From: Prolixibacteraceae bacterium
Lineage (GTDB): Bacteria > Bacteroidota > Bacteroidia > Bacteroidales > Prolixibacteraceae
NCBI GenBank assembly: GCA_019163175.1
Contig: JAFLKN010000023.1
Coordinates: 62,001 to 126,000 of the forward strand
Length of the DNA stretch: 64,000 nt
Reading direction: 5' to 3'
Shown here: one piece after another, positions 1 to 9,014 of the stretch
Numbering within the stretch: position 1 is the first letter of the stretch
Layout: each line of letters begins with the position of its first letter
The notes under the pieces: generated by a model
Seen by the model: only the letters and a program-made list of their open reading frames with translations
Databases searched by the model: none
Told to the model about the DNA's origin: nothing
Translations under genes and position numbers: made by a program

Positions 1-477
1 AACATCTAACAATGGAGTCAAATAATACCTGCCCCCAAAATTTAACCCGCCAACAATACCATTTGGATTTGATTCTTTTTCAAGATGAGAACCCCAGATT
101 CCAAAAGCCCATCCGGTCTTCAACAATACAAAATAGTCGATCTTGTCATTTTTGTTAAACCCGGGATACCAGCCAAGGCGAAAAACTGCCGGAATACCAT
201 AAATGGTGCTGCCCTGTGTTTCACCGCCAAGTAAACCCGTTTCGAGACCGTATGAAAAAACTGCATTAGCATTAGGTTTCCAGTCAGCTGAGAGTGAACC
301 TCCCACAAAAGCAGAACCACCAAGATTTTCACCTGCGGCAAAAGTGCCCATACCAAAAGAACCATTAAAGATGATAGATTCGGATTTATCTTCTATTGAG
401 GATGCCGATTCCTGGGCTGTTGTATTCATTATTAAAAGGAGAAGTATTAGTAATGCTGAAATATTTATTGTTTTCAT
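1..477 (-). CDS. Outer-membrane beta-barrel-like protein, C-terminus cut by window edge
   Basis: The frame is open from an ATG at 477 down to base 1 (159 residues, no stop), so the gene continues outside the window. It begins with a clear Sec signal peptide (MKTINISALLILLLLI..TTAQ) followed by glycine- and aromatic-rich alternating stretches such as GSFGMGTF and GGLNFGGRYYL, typical of small outer-membrane barrels. It is the last visible member of a minus-strand run that includes the redox protein just upstream (33 bp gap). No specific family was recognised. Its substrate or function is unknown. Confidence 0.7.
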   Translation of the reverse strand, partial: MKTINISALLILLLLIMNTTAQESASSIEDKSESIIFNGSFGMGTFAAGENLGGSAFVGGSLSADWKPNANAVFSYGLETGLLGGETQGSTIYGIPAVFRLGWYPGFNKNDKIDYFVLLKTGWAFGIWGSHLEKESNPNGIVGGLNFGGRYYLTPLLDV

Positions 478-509
478 GATTCATTAACTACATTTTAGGT
501 TTATCAAAA

Positions 510-1583
510 TCAACTATTATTAAAATCAGGTTTTAAAGCTTTGTACCGACGTCCCCACCATTTGTATTTGGTGAGCGATGTATAAACGGTTAACCGTTCC
601 AGTATTTTAAATTGCAACAGCCAGTGAACCAATCTGTACCAAACACCGATAAAGGCAATTGACAAGCCCGATTCGATTACCATTCTAAGCAAGGCATTTT
701 CAATAGGGAAAAACCAGACATTGAAATATTTGTAGAACAACACCAAAATAACCGAAAAGAAAACATGGACTCCGGCTACACTATATCCATGACCGGTTTC
801 GATAGCTTTTCTGGGGCAATTGCTCATACATTTCATGCAACTTTCGCAATTGAAGGTCCAGAATGGGCGGTTGTCAACCTTTATAATTGCTTTAACAGGG
901 CAAGCTTTGATACACAATCCGCAATTGTCGCAATCGGCAGATGCAAAATATGTTTTGGCAAGGAAAAACCTGCCAGCCAAATAATAGGCAACTGCAATAG
1001 GAGCTAAAAGGATGTCGTACACTTCAATCAAATGTTTAAAATGACTTTTGCCCTGCATAATTTTATGTGCGAATTTCTCCACACGCTCTTTGTTCTTCAC
1101 GTGCAGAAATTTCACTGTCCGGTTGTTAAGTCCGGGGTGAACTGAAATCCAGTTCGAGGGCATATCGACTGCCAGAATAGCTTTTATCGAAAACCCTTTC
1201 AGGAACAATACCAAAGCCGACAGGTAAAATGCGATACCTGTAAGTCCGGGAGTTATAAATTTGCCAATGAGCATACCGGCACGGGTGTTCATCAGTACCA
1301 CCTTGTTCTTCCCTTTTGGAAACCGCAAAATGAAGTTCAGCATTATGGGTGGGTAATTGAACCCGTGTATTGGTGATAAAAAGATAATGAGTGTGCCGGG
1401 TTCGGGCGCTGTCATCGTTTTCCTATCGATTTGTGCAATATTCACAGGTAGACATTCTATCTGGTATTGCTGAGACACCGAGGCCATCCATTTTGCCACA
1501 TTTCTGGAATTTCCGGTTCCCGAAAAATAGTAGATGATTACTTTTTTATATGCTTTATCAGCAAGAGTATCTGCGATGTTCAT
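510..1583 (-). CDS. EFR1-type flavodoxin/4Fe-4S membrane protein
   Basis: The N-terminal part (about residues 14-170) is flavodoxin-like, with the phosphate-loop motif YFSGTGNSRN. Around residues 215-265 two classical 4Fe-4S cluster motifs follow: CDNCGLCIKACP and CESCMKCMSNCP. Hydrophobic segments occur near residue 110 and in the C-terminal 90 residues (IESGLSIAFIGVW), suggesting membrane association. This flavodoxin plus bacterial ferredoxin layout is that of the EFR1 family of electron-transfer proteins. The redox partner is unknown. It lies 11 bp from the upstream lipoprotein gene, so co-transcription is likely. It starts at the ATG at 1583. Confidence 0.8.
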   Translation of the reverse strand: MNIADTLADKAYKKVIIYYFSGTGNSRNVAKWMASVSQQYQIECLPVNIAQIDRKTMTAPEPGTLIIFLSPIHGFNYPPIMLNFILRFPKGKNKVVLMNTRAGMLIGKFITPGLTGIAFYLSALVLFLKGFSIKAILAVDMPSNWISVHPGLNNRTVKFLHVKNKERVEKFAHKIMQGKSHFKHLIEVYDILLAPIAVAYYLAGRFFLAKTYFASADCDNCGLCIKACPVKAIIKVDNRPFWTFNCESCMKCMSNCPRKAIETGHGYSVAGVHVFFSVILVLFYKYFNVWFFPIENALLRMVIESGLSIAFIGVWYRLVHWLLQFKILERLTVYTSLTKYKWWGRRYKALKPDFNNS

Positions 1584-1594
1584 TTTAGAAATCT

Positions 1595-2443
1595 TTAATT
1601 TGAAACATTATACCTTATAGTTTTTAGGTTGAAGACTCCATAGGTAAAGTCACCTTCAGGATAATGCCATATTGTTTTACCTTCGGTTGGAATCATCCTT
1701 CCATCAAATTCCCTGTAATTTGAAACCGGGGTTGTCCATCGAAATTTTTTCACTGTACCGTCATCCTGCAACGCAGACCTGTCGTCAGACATGAAATTGA
1801 TTAATTCGCTCGATTCATTAAAGTATAGTATTGCCGAAACAACATACTTTCCATTGGTAAGAGTAACTTTTGTTGAAAGAGAATCAATCTCATTCCAGGT
1901 TAACCGCTTATCAACAAGACATCCGGGCGCAAAAATACACATGTCGTTTAACAAGGTTACAGTTTCGGCCGTTGTAAGTTCTTCTCCTGCAACATCAACC
2001 ACTTTAAATAGCTCTGCCACCTTTACCTGAAAGCTTGCCTGCCCGTTCATGTATAAATGTAATGCTCTGAACGGGATACCCATTTTACTTGCTTTCATCA
2101 GAAACAGACGGGAATAATTTCCATAAAAATTGTATTGAACGGAATGTGATTTCATGGGTTTGTCGCCAGGTTTTCGGTACATCTCTGCATCAAATTCGAT
2201 GCACACATTTTGGGGTTTGCTTTTGCCGATAGCACCTGTATAGTCCAGATATTTTTGTACACAAGCAGGCAAATGAGCGGTTTCCTCTTTGCTAAGTACA
2301 GTTTCAGCCTTCAGAGGCTGTGTCGCGAATTCTTCTGATTTTTTTGTTAGAAACACCTTTTTTGAAGAACTGCAAGCTGTTAGTATTGTCATGGCTAGGA
2401 TTAAAATTAAGTTTTTAGTGTTTATTCCTGAAATCTGTTTCAT
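1595..2443 (-). CDS. Lipoprotein resembling DUF6544-family proteins
   Basis: 282 residues with a lipoprotein signal peptide ending in the lipobox LTAC (Cys about residue 24), so it is probably anchored in a membrane. The rest is a soluble domain with motifs LPACVQKYLDYTG, LYMNGQASFQV and FDGRMIPTEGKTIWHYPEGDF that resemble the DUF6544 (formerly DUF6920-like) family; I am moderately sure of that name. The function of the family is not known. It lies between the EFR1 protein and the nitroreductase with gaps under 20 bp, so it probably belongs to the same redox operon. Confidence 0.65.
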   Translation of the reverse strand: MKQISGINTKNLILILAMTILTACSSSKKVFLTKKSEEFATQPLKAETVLSKEETAHLPACVQKYLDYTGAIGKSKPQNVCIEFDAEMYRKPGDKPMKSHSVQYNFYGNYSRLFLMKASKMGIPFRALHLYMNGQASFQVKVAELFKVVDVAGEELTTAETVTLLNDMCIFAPGCLVDKRLTWNEIDSLSTKVTLTNGKYVVSAILYFNESSELINFMSDDRSALQDDGTVKKFRWTTPVSNYREFDGRMIPTEGKTIWHYPEGDFTYGVFNLKTIRYNVSN

Positions 2444-2461
2444 AAGATTGACGTTTTTCTA

Positions 2462-3565
2462 TTACCTGAAAATAGTAAAGCTTTCAACAGGCCTCCGTTT
2501 ACTTACGGGTGCCGGATATTCATTTACGTATCCTATCCGGGCAACAAACCTGATTTTCCGACCCGATACCATCTTATCATTAACTTCCTGATAAATAGGT
2601 TGCACCTCAATAATCTGGTTCATCGGATGAAACCCCAAATTCAAAGAGCGACATTGAATGTTTATGCGTTCATAAATCCGTCCCACATTTATCCATTCAC
2701 TTGCATCTTCTTTTTCGGTGGAAATGATAATCCAGCCGCCACAGTTTTCAACTTGTTTTTGAGTTTTTTCTACGCCGGACTTTACGAATGATTCCTTTTT
2801 TGAATCTTCGGGTTTCATGAAATTGCGTACCACAAAACCACCGATTCCCTTAATACCGATTCCAGCAGGAGTTAATCCATCACGTTTTGAGTTGACATCC
2901 TTGTTCGAAAACCGCATCCACGAGGCAAGTTCATCTTGTGCATCTTTCTGCCAGGCCTGTATTGTGTAGGCTTCCAGTTCCTTTTTCGCTATAAAACGAC
3001 CTTCGGGTGAATTGGATGGCACCAAAATGATGTTTTCAGGAGCAATCGAAACTAATTTTCCCCTGTCAATATTCTTTATTTCCATGGTATCGAAAGGAAT
3101 TCGTAGTGTAGTGCGAAGCTCCAATTCTTTTAAATTTTCCGGCTTTTGCGGCAAACTAGTTTTAACCAATTTGACACTCGCTACCGACCCCGCCGAATTA
3201 ATTCCGGTATCGTGAAGTGTAATCTCAGTTTTGTAACCTAATGAATTTGCTGCAATATCCAGATTTTCGGTAAATGCCCCCACGGAAATGAAAAGCTCAA
3301 TACCTTTCGGGTCAACTACTTTAAGTAGTCGCGAAGCGTCGGCAAATACAACAATGGAGTCGTTTGGAAAAACTTCCACTTTCCATGGTTGGGAGTTGTG
3401 TGAACTGCCGGCAAGTGAGGCATAATGGAGAATTTTGCAAATGTCGTTTTTATGTTCCAATGGAGCTTTTATACTTTCGCTTTTATGACAAGTACTTGAA
3501 AGTAGTAATACAGACATTAAAGGTAATATTGCAAGAAAAATTAGTGTTTTCATTATCCTATTCAT
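2462..3565 (-). CDS. Acg-like FMN-binding nitroreductase-fold oxidoreductase, exported
   Basis: 367 residues. An N-terminal hydrophobic signal (LIFLAILPLMSVLLLSS) is followed by a Cys but without a textbook lipobox. The segment ILHYASLAGSSHNSQPWKVEV is the hallmark start of Acg-type nitroreductases, where an SxNxQPW motif contacts the flavin. RTTLRIPFDTMEI and the C-terminal LNLGFHPMNQIIEVQP also fit that family. In established families this fold binds FMN and reduces small molecules, or sequesters flavin. An alternative ATG at 3553 would remove four residues. It sits between the barrel gene and the DUF6544-like lipoprotein. Confidence 0.7.
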   Translation of the reverse strand: MNRIMKTLIFLAILPLMSVLLLSSTCHKSESIKAPLEHKNDICKILHYASLAGSSHNSQPWKVEVFPNDSIVVFADASRLLKVVDPKGIELFISVGAFTENLDIAANSLGYKTEITLHDTGINSAGSVASVKLVKTSLPQKPENLKELELRTTLRIPFDTMEIKNIDRGKLVSIAPENIILVPSNSPEGRFIAKKELEAYTIQAWQKDAQDELASWMRFSNKDVNSKRDGLTPAGIGIKGIGGFVVRNFMKPEDSKKESFVKSGVEKTQKQVENCGGWIIISTEKEDASEWINVGRIYERINIQCRSLNLGFHPMNQIIEVQPIYQEVNDKMVSGRKIRFVARIGYVNEYPAPVSKRRPVESFTIFR

Positions 3566-3585
3566 TAAATGTCCCGAAGGATTTA

Positions 3586-4191
3586 TTAATATTTACTCCA
3601 AAGTCGATATCCAACCCTGATGACCGGTGCAATATCAACATTGGGGATATTGTAAACCGTTCCGTTAAAATCGGCACTATTATCACTACGAAGATAAATA
3701 TGCATACCAGGCTGAAGATAAATGTGGCGGCCAAAGAAAAACTGGTAGCTGATACCTCCTCCGAAATCGGTACTGTGAATATCTCTTTTTAAACCTGTAC
3801 TTGCCTGTTCAATTTCGAAAGTGTGCAGCTCCAAAAAGGTATAAACTTCCAGGTTTCGCCAAACATTATAACCAAAGAAAAAACCGGGAGAGGTTTTATA
3901 ATAACGCTTAAACTCGGGCGAAGAGTTATTTAAACCAGCTGGTTCGGCATCGTAACTGCCACCATTTATAACACTAACCCTAACCCTGAATTTGTCGTAA
4001 CGATAACCCAAACCTAAATGATATCCACCGGTAAAAAACATCGGGAAAAGGCTTTCCACTTCCAAAGCTTGTTTAGCTTTATACATTCGTGGAACAGGTT
4101 TCAGGAAAGTACCTTTAATTGAATCGGTTTGTGCAAAAATTGATGTTGCACTCATCACCAACATTGTCAAAATAAAAATTTGCTTTTTCAT
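3586..4191 (-). CDS. Outer-membrane beta-barrel protein
   Basis: 201 residues from the ATG at 4191, chosen because a clean signal peptide (MKKQIFILTMLVMSATSIFAQ) begins there; a longer in-frame reading upstream adds residues without signal character. The mature part has amphipathic strands such as GGYHLGLGYRYDKFRVRVSV, FFFGYNVWRNLEVYTFLELHTF and DFGGGISYQFFF and ends in an aromatic-basic tail, as expected for a small barrel (OmpW/opacity-like). It lies directly downstream of the Crp-type regulator gene and upstream of the nitroreductase, which suggests it is part of that regulator's operon. Confidence 0.7.
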   Translation of the reverse strand: MKKQIFILTMLVMSATSIFAQTDSIKGTFLKPVPRMYKAKQALEVESLFPMFFTGGYHLGLGYRYDKFRVRVSVINGGSYDAEPAGLNNSSPEFKRYYKTSPGFFFGYNVWRNLEVYTFLELHTFEIEQASTGLKRDIHSTDFGGGISYQFFFGRHIYLQPGMHIYLRSDNSADFNGTVYNIPNVDIAPVIRVGYRLWSKY

Positions 4192-4274
4192 ATCATAAAA
4201 TGTTTTTAAATTTATGATACAAAGGTCGGTCAGAGAATCAGACCGATTGCTCCACAAATGTTACCAAATAATCT

Positions 4275-4856
4275 TCAGTCGAATAATTCTTTTCTGATGC
4301 GGCTTAATGACTTTGGAGCAATTCCCAGGTAATTGGCAATATGATACAATTGAACTTTTTGGAATATTTCAGGATAGTTTTTAAGTAGATTTTCGTAGCG
4401 TTCTTTAGCTGAAAGCGTTTGAAATTCTATTGTTTGTTCCACAAACTTTATAAATGCTCTTTCGGTTAAAATACGCCCCAATCGTTCTACTTTTGGAATT
4501 TGAAGATATAAATCAGATATGTCTTTTTGTTTTATAACAAGCATCTCTGAATCCTCAATTGCTTTAATATTTATAGTCGACGGAGAGTTACTCAAACGGC
4601 TTAAATTATTATTTACCCAGTCACCTTCAAAAGCAAAGTGAATTGTTACTTCATCACCATTTTCCAAGGTTTTAATATATATCACAACACCGGATGTAAG
4701 TATGCCAATAAAGTCGCAAACCTGACCTTCCTTCAAGAAAAACTCATTCTTTCTTATACTTTTATATTCAAAAGCACTACAGAAAGTCGATAATTCATCA
4801 TCGGTTAAAGAAATTATTGGCTCGATACTTTTCTTTATTTTATGAATTCTGTCCAT
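4275..4856 (-). CDS. Crp/Fnr-family transcriptional regulator
   Basis: 193 residues. Residues about 20-115 form a cyclic-nucleotide-binding-like beta roll (NEFFLKEGQVCDFIGILTSGVVIYIK...GDEVTIHFAFEGDWV). The C-terminal 60 residues contain a winged-helix DNA-binding segment (LYHIANYLGIAPKSLSRIRKEL). This short form is very common in Bacteroidota. It lacks the four-cysteine arrangement of oxygen-sensing FNR, so an iron-sulfur sensor is unlikely. It precedes a closely packed minus-strand set of membrane and redox genes and is the natural candidate for their control. Confidence 0.85.
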   Translation of the reverse strand: MDRIHKIKKSIEPIISLTDDELSTFCSAFEYKSIRKNEFFLKEGQVCDFIGILTSGVVIYIKTLENGDEVTIHFAFEGDWVNNNLSRLSNSPSTINIKAIEDSEMLVIKQKDISDLYLQIPKVERLGRILTERAFIKFVEQTIEFQTLSAKERYENLLKNYPEIFQKVQLYHIANYLGIAPKSLSRIRKELFD

Positions 4857-4909
4857 CTGTATATAAAGTTAGCTTGGCTGGAATGCAGCATATTTATTTT
4901 CTGATTTTT

Positions 4910-5551
4910 CTAACGAAGAATTTCAGCACCAGCCAACAAACGAAAGCCTTTAGTTTGATCGAGTGTGGCGCTGATCATTTTTGCAGCAAGAACATCGACG
5001 GGAGTTGGTCTGTAATTTTTCAGAATAAAGCGGGTCAGCAACCGGCTAATTGCCAGACCGAGCTTCTCCCCTGCCCTTTTCTCCTGTCGATTTCCGTCTA
5101 ATATCGATGGCTGAAAAATAAGCAGTTTTTCGAAATACAGTTGAGTGACAGCATCTTCAAGTTCTCCTTTAATGCGTGAATAAAATACTGAAGATTTTGA
5201 GTTGGCACCCATCGAAGACACCAACACATAGTTTGGCACTCTGTTGTTGGCAGCTGCATGCGCGAATTCACATTGGTAAGTATAATCAACCCGATATTGA
5301 TTGGCTTTAGTTTTAGCTGTTTTTATGGTCGTTCCAAGCGTTGAAAACAAAACATCACCCTGAACCAGAGCTGACCAACTCTCCGTTTGATCAAAATCAA
5401 TAATGTGCTCCAAAAGCTTCGGATGCACCAGACCCGATTTCCGACGTACAAAGATCAAAACTTTTTCAAATTCAGGATGATTAAGCAACTGAGCTACCAA
5501 CTGCTGACCGACCAATCCACTGGCCCCAATAACCAAAGCTATTTTTCCCAT
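4910..5551 (-). CDS. NAD(P)H-binding atypical SDR-like protein
   Basis: 213 residues. It has the N-terminal Rossmann motif VIGASGLVGQQLV, followed by HIIDFDQ and DVLFSTLGTTIKTAKTK, then VLVSSMGANSKSSVFYSRIKGELE (equivalent to the S..Y..K region), as in the HTATIP2/YwnB-like NAD(P)-binding proteins. The exact substrate is not predictable. It lies 53 bp upstream of the Crp-type gene on the same strand and diverges from the glycoside hydrolase at 5687. The ATG at 5551 gives the expected position of the GxxGxxG loop at residue 9. Confidence 0.75.
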   Translation of the reverse strand: MGKIALVIGASGLVGQQLVAQLLNHPEFEKVLIFVRRKSGLVHPKLLEHIIDFDQTESWSALVQGDVLFSTLGTTIKTAKTKANQYRVDYTYQCEFAHAAANNRVPNYVLVSSMGANSKSSVFYSRIKGELEDAVTQLYFEKLLIFQPSILDGNRQEKRAGEKLGLAISRLLTRFILKNYRPTPVDVLAAKMISATLDQTKGFRLLAGAEILR

Positions 5552-5652
5552 GACATTTTGTTTTAACGGTAATGCAACATCAAACGAAGTATATTTTGAA
5601 AGTGTTTTTTATAACATACTCAGTGCACTGGCTCAAAGATAATCAGAAACTC

Positions 5653-5660
5653 TATTTTTG
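5653..5660 (+). promoter_or_regulatory. Candidate -7 promoter element before the GH140-like gene
   Basis: TATTTTTG matches the Bacteroidota -7 consensus TAnnTTTG exactly and lies 27 bp before the ATG at 5687. No good -33 TTTG is visible at the expected distance, so the call is tentative. Confidence 0.4.
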
Positions 5661-5686
5661 GATAGAATTAACCAAACCTAAAACTT

Positions 5687-7081
5687 ATGCGACCAATTGT
5701 ATTTTTTATTCTTTTCCTAGTCATTTTTACTACACAAGGGCAGGAAATTAAATGGGCAGGGCCATCTGTCGATTTTAAAAATGGCAAACTCAAAGTTTCA
5801 GCAAATAAACGTTACCTCGAATTTGAAAATGGAGCTCCATTCTTTTACCTGGGCGACACGGCCTGGGAATTGTTTCACCGATTAAGTAAGGCTGATGCTG
5901 AAAAATATCTGGAGAACCGACGCGAAAAAGCCTTCACCGTTATTCAGGCCGTTGCTTTAGCCGAACTTGACGGACTTAATATTCCAAACATGGAAGGTGA
6001 GAAACCTTTACTCAACAATGATCCAGCTAAGCCAAACGAAAAATACTTTGCTCATGTGGATTGGGTAATTAAAAAAGCCGAAGAGAAAGGACTGTTTATT
6101 GGTTTGCTGTCTACCTGGGGCGACAAAATCGACAAACAGTGGGGAGTTGGTCCTGTGATATTTAACAAGGAAAATGCATTTAACTATGGCAAATGGATCG
6201 GGAACCGTTACAAAGATTTTCCAAACATTATCTGGATTAACGGAGGAGACCGTCAAGGTGGAGGAGCAAACTTTGAAGTTTGGAATACCATTGCCAACGG
6301 AATACAATCGGCAGACAAAAACCATTTGATGACTTTTCATCCTTCCGGGGGATCGAGCTCCTCCAAATGGTTTCATCAGCAAGACTGGCTCGATTTTAAT
6401 ATGATGCAAACCGGGCACGGTGAACGATCTTATGCAGCCTATAAAAAACTTATGATTCCAGATTATCAGCTCCAACCAATAAAACCAACTTTTGATGGAG
6501 AACCGCGCTATGAGGACCATCCACACGACTGGAAACCTGAAATTCTGGGTTGGTTTGATGAGGCCGATGTTCGTCAGGCTGCATACTGGAGCCTGTTTAC
6601 CGGAGCTTTCGGGCACACTTACGGATGCCATGCTATTTGGCAAATGCTAACTCCAGACCGCAGTCCGGTAGGATTTGGCCGGCATACCTGGCAGGCTGAT
6701 CTTGATCTCCCGGGAGCCTCCGATATGCTGAATGTACGGCGACTGATGGAAAGCCGTCCAATGACAGAACGTGTTCCTTCTCCTGAATTAATTGTAAATG
6801 GATACATGCCTGAAACGGATTACATTGTGGCAAGCAAAGGACAAAATTATGCATTTGTCTATATTCCAACCGGCTGGAGCGCCTCAGTAAACCTCGAAAA
6901 ACTGGGGTGGAAAGAATCTGTTATTTGGTGGTTCAATCCTCGCACAGGCGAAGCATCTAAATTGAAGGAAACTGTTAATAAAGGAACTCAGGAATTCAGG
7001 CCAGAAAAAGGCGGGCGTGGCAATGATTGGGTATTGGTGTTCGATAATAAAGAAACAGGATTTGGTGCACCGGGAAAGTAA
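5687..7081 (+). CDS. GH140-like (DUF4038) glycoside hydrolase
   Basis: 464 residues with a signal peptide (MRPIVFFILFLVIFTTQGQ). The domain begins with FENGAPFFYLGDTAWELFHRL, the typical opening of DUF4038 TIM-barrel enzymes. Candidate catalytic acids are the D in NGGDRQGG (near residue 187) and the E in FDGEPRYEDH (near residue 270), in positions matching the characterised family member that removes apiose from pectin RG-II. The last 80 residues form a small beta domain (putative collagen-binding type) often found after DUF4038. It stands alone on the plus strand between two minus-strand genes and is probably periplasmic. Confidence 0.75.
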   Translation: MRPIVFFILFLVIFTTQGQEIKWAGPSVDFKNGKLKVSANKRYLEFENGAPFFYLGDTAWELFHRLSKADAEKYLENRREKAFTVIQAVALAELDGLNIPNMEGEKPLLNNDPAKPNEKYFAHVDWVIKKAEEKGLFIGLLSTWGDKIDKQWGVGPVIFNKENAFNYGKWIGNRYKDFPNIIWINGGDRQGGGANFEVWNTIANGIQSADKNHLMTFHPSGGSSSSKWFHQQDWLDFNMMQTGHGERSYAAYKKLMIPDYQLQPIKPTFDGEPRYEDHPHDWKPEILGWFDEADVRQAAYWSLFTGAFGHTYGCHAIWQMLTPDRSPVGFGRHTWQADLDLPGASDMLNVRRLMESRPMTERVPSPELIVNGYMPETDYIVASKGQNYAFVYIPTGWSASVNLEKLGWKESVIWWFNPRTGEASKLKETVNKGTQEFRPEKGGRGNDWVLVFDNKETGFGAPGK

Positions 7082-7128
7082 AAGCTTTTTAAAACAGAAA
7101 CTGAATTGATAACCCACATAGGTAAAAA

Positions 7129-7175
7129 CAAAATCCGGAAGGACTGATTTTAAATCATCGCCTTCCGGATTTCTA
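7129..7175. terminator. Bidirectional terminator between GH140-like gene and glyA
   Basis: A perfect 12-bp stem (AAATCCGGAAGG at 7131-7142 paired with CCTTCCGGATTT at 7161-7172) lies between two convergent genes and has A- and T-rich flanks, so it can serve both strands. Confidence 0.75.
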
Positions 7176-7196
7176 TTAATGAGAATCAATTCGTAT

Positions 7197-8477
7197 CTAC
7201 CAGGCAAACAACGGGAAGTCTTTCATAATTTCGTTCACACGATGATGAACAGAAAGAATCACTTCTTCGCTTTCGATGTTGCTCAATACTTCATCAATCA
7301 AATTAACGATTACAGGCATTAAATCTTCCTTCAGTCCACGAGTTGTAATAGCAGGTGTACCAACACGTAAGCCTGAAGTCGTGAATGGTGAACGGCTATC
7401 AAACGGAACCATGTTCTTATTGATGGTTATGTCGGCACGAACCAAAGCATTTTCAGCCTGCTTTCCTGAAATTTCAGGGAATTTGGTGCGTAAATCAATC
7501 AACATTGAATGATTGTCAGTTCCTCCTGAAATCACCTTGTAACCTTTTGCGATAAAAGCTTCAGCCATTACAGCAGCATTCTTTTTTACCTGAGCCTGAT
7601 ATACTTTATACGAAGGGTCTAGTGCTTCGGCAAAAGCAACTGCTTTCGAAGCGATTACATGCTCGAGTGGTCCGCCTTGTTGTCCGGGGAATACAGAGAA
7701 ATCGAGAACCTGCGACATCATTTTGGTTACGCCCTTTGGAGTTTTGAATCCAAACGGATTTTCAAAATCTTCACCCATCAGGATGATTCCACCACGTGGT
7801 CCACGCAAAGTTTTATGCGTTGTAGAAGTTACAATGTGTGCATATTTTACCGGATTGTCCAGCAAACCCGCAGCGATCAAACCGGCAGGATGAGCCATAT
7901 CGATCATCAGCATAGCACCAATTTTATCAGCAATAGCGCGCATCCGGACATAATCCCATTCACGCGAATAAGCCGAAGCTCCACCAATTATTAATTTAGG
8001 TTTGTGTTCAAGTGCCAGCGCTTCCATTTCGTCATAATCGACTAATCCGGTTTCTTCTTTCACGTGATAGGCAATCGGACGATACAATACTCCTGAAGAA
8101 TTTACAGGTGAACCATGAGAAAGGTGACCACCATGAGCCAGATCCAATCCCAAAAAGGTGTCACCCGGATTCAGGATAACAGCTAAAACTGCCGCATTAG
8201 CCTGAGCACCAGAGTGTGGCTGAACATTGGCATACACTGCGCCAAATATTTCTTTGATACGGTCAATGGCCAGTTGCTCGGTCATATCAACAAACTGACA
8301 GCCGCCATAGTAGCGGTTTCCGGGATATCCTTCGGCATACTTATTTGTCATTACCGATCCCATTGCCTCCAGAACTTGCTCACTGACAAAATTTTCAGAA
8401 GCAATCAATTCAATTCCGCTTAACTGACGTTGACGTTCCTTTTCAATGATTTCAAATACTTTGGTATCTCTTTCCAT
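7197..8477 (-). CDS. glyA: Serine hydroxymethyltransferase
   Basis: 426 residues from the ATG at 8477 ([14 protein letters not shown]). An upstream in-frame extension to 8585 lacks family similarity and was dropped. Recognisable elements are [33 protein letters not shown], the substrate/PLP region [12 protein letters not shown], and the PLP-lysine motif [14 protein letters not shown]. It interconverts serine and glycine with tetrahydrofolate, supplying one-carbon units in the cytosol. The length fits bacterial GlyA. It is transcribed away from a small membrane-protein gene at 8592. Confidence 0.97.
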   Translation of the reverse strand: MERDTKVFEIIEKERQRQLSGIELIASENFVSEQVLEAMGSVMTNKYAEGYPGNRYYGGCQFVDMTEQLAIDRIKEIFGAVYANVQPHSGAQANAAVLAVILNPGDTFLGLDLAHGGHLSHGSPVNSSGVLYRPIAYHVKEETGLVDYDEMEALALEHKPKLIIGGASAYSREWDYVRMRAIADKIGAMLMIDMAHPAGLIAAGLLDNPVKYAHIVTSTTHKTLRGPRGGIILMGEDFENPFGFKTPKGVTKMMSQVLDFSVFPGQQGGPLEHVIASKAVAFAEALDPSYKVYQAQVKKNAAVMAEAFIAKGYKVISGGTDNHSMLIDLRTKFPEISGKQAENALVRADITINKNMVPFDSRSPFTTSGLRVGTPAITTRGLKEDLMPVIVNLIDEVLSNIESEEVILSVHHRVNEIMKDFPLFAW

Positions 8478-8591
8478 TGCGGTAAAAATATGGGTTAAAA
8501 TTGAGGGGGTAAAGGTATAATAAAAACAGGATGCCTTAAAAATGAAGTTATTCAAAAAATGAGGTATTTTTGAACAATTAAACATTAGGTA

Positions 8592-8981
8592 ATGATGAAG
8601 AAGAAACCTTTAATTTATGAATCGGCCTGTATTTTCAGTATTATGGGAAGTAGTATTGGCTTTATCAGCATGCTTGTCGCAACCTTCTTCTTTACTTCGG
8701 TAACTGAGAAAATAACTCAGATTACTGATCTTACAGCTACCGAAAAGCTTAGCCCAATGTATTTTGCGTTGCTGATGGCTGCCTTTAGCGTTTCATTGGC
8801 CGGTGCTATAAAGCTTTACAGAATGCAACGAATTGGACTCTATTTTTATCTGGCAGCCCAACTCGTTATTTTATTTCTCCCTGTTTTCTGGCTTGGCAGT
8901 AATGGATTCTCTACAACAAACGCCATTTTTATCTTTCTGTTTTCAGGAATATATATTTACTATTACCGATTGACAGTGTGA
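8592..8981 (+). CDS. Small four-helix membrane protein, unknown function
   Basis: 129 residues (an ATG at 8595 is an equally good start). Four hydrophobic segments are visible: [58 protein letters not shown] and [15 protein letters not shown], with short basic loops between. The topology suggests an integral inner-membrane protein. I do not recognise a family. It is divergent from glyA and convergent with the chloride-channel gene. Confidence 0.6.
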   Translation: MMKKKPLIYESACIFSIMGSSIGFISMLVATFFFTSVTEKITQITDLTATEKLSPMYFALLMAAFSVSLAGAIKLYRMQRIGLYFYLAAQLVILFLPVFWLGSNGFSTTNAIFIFLFSGIYIYYYRLTV

Positions 8982-9014
8982 TTGAAGGATTGATTTACTG
9001 AAAAATTGCCTTAT

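Noticed and set aside
6008-6643. 211-codon minus-strand open frame opposite the GH140-like gene
   Set aside because: Antisense shadow of a clearly coding gene; no domain recognised.
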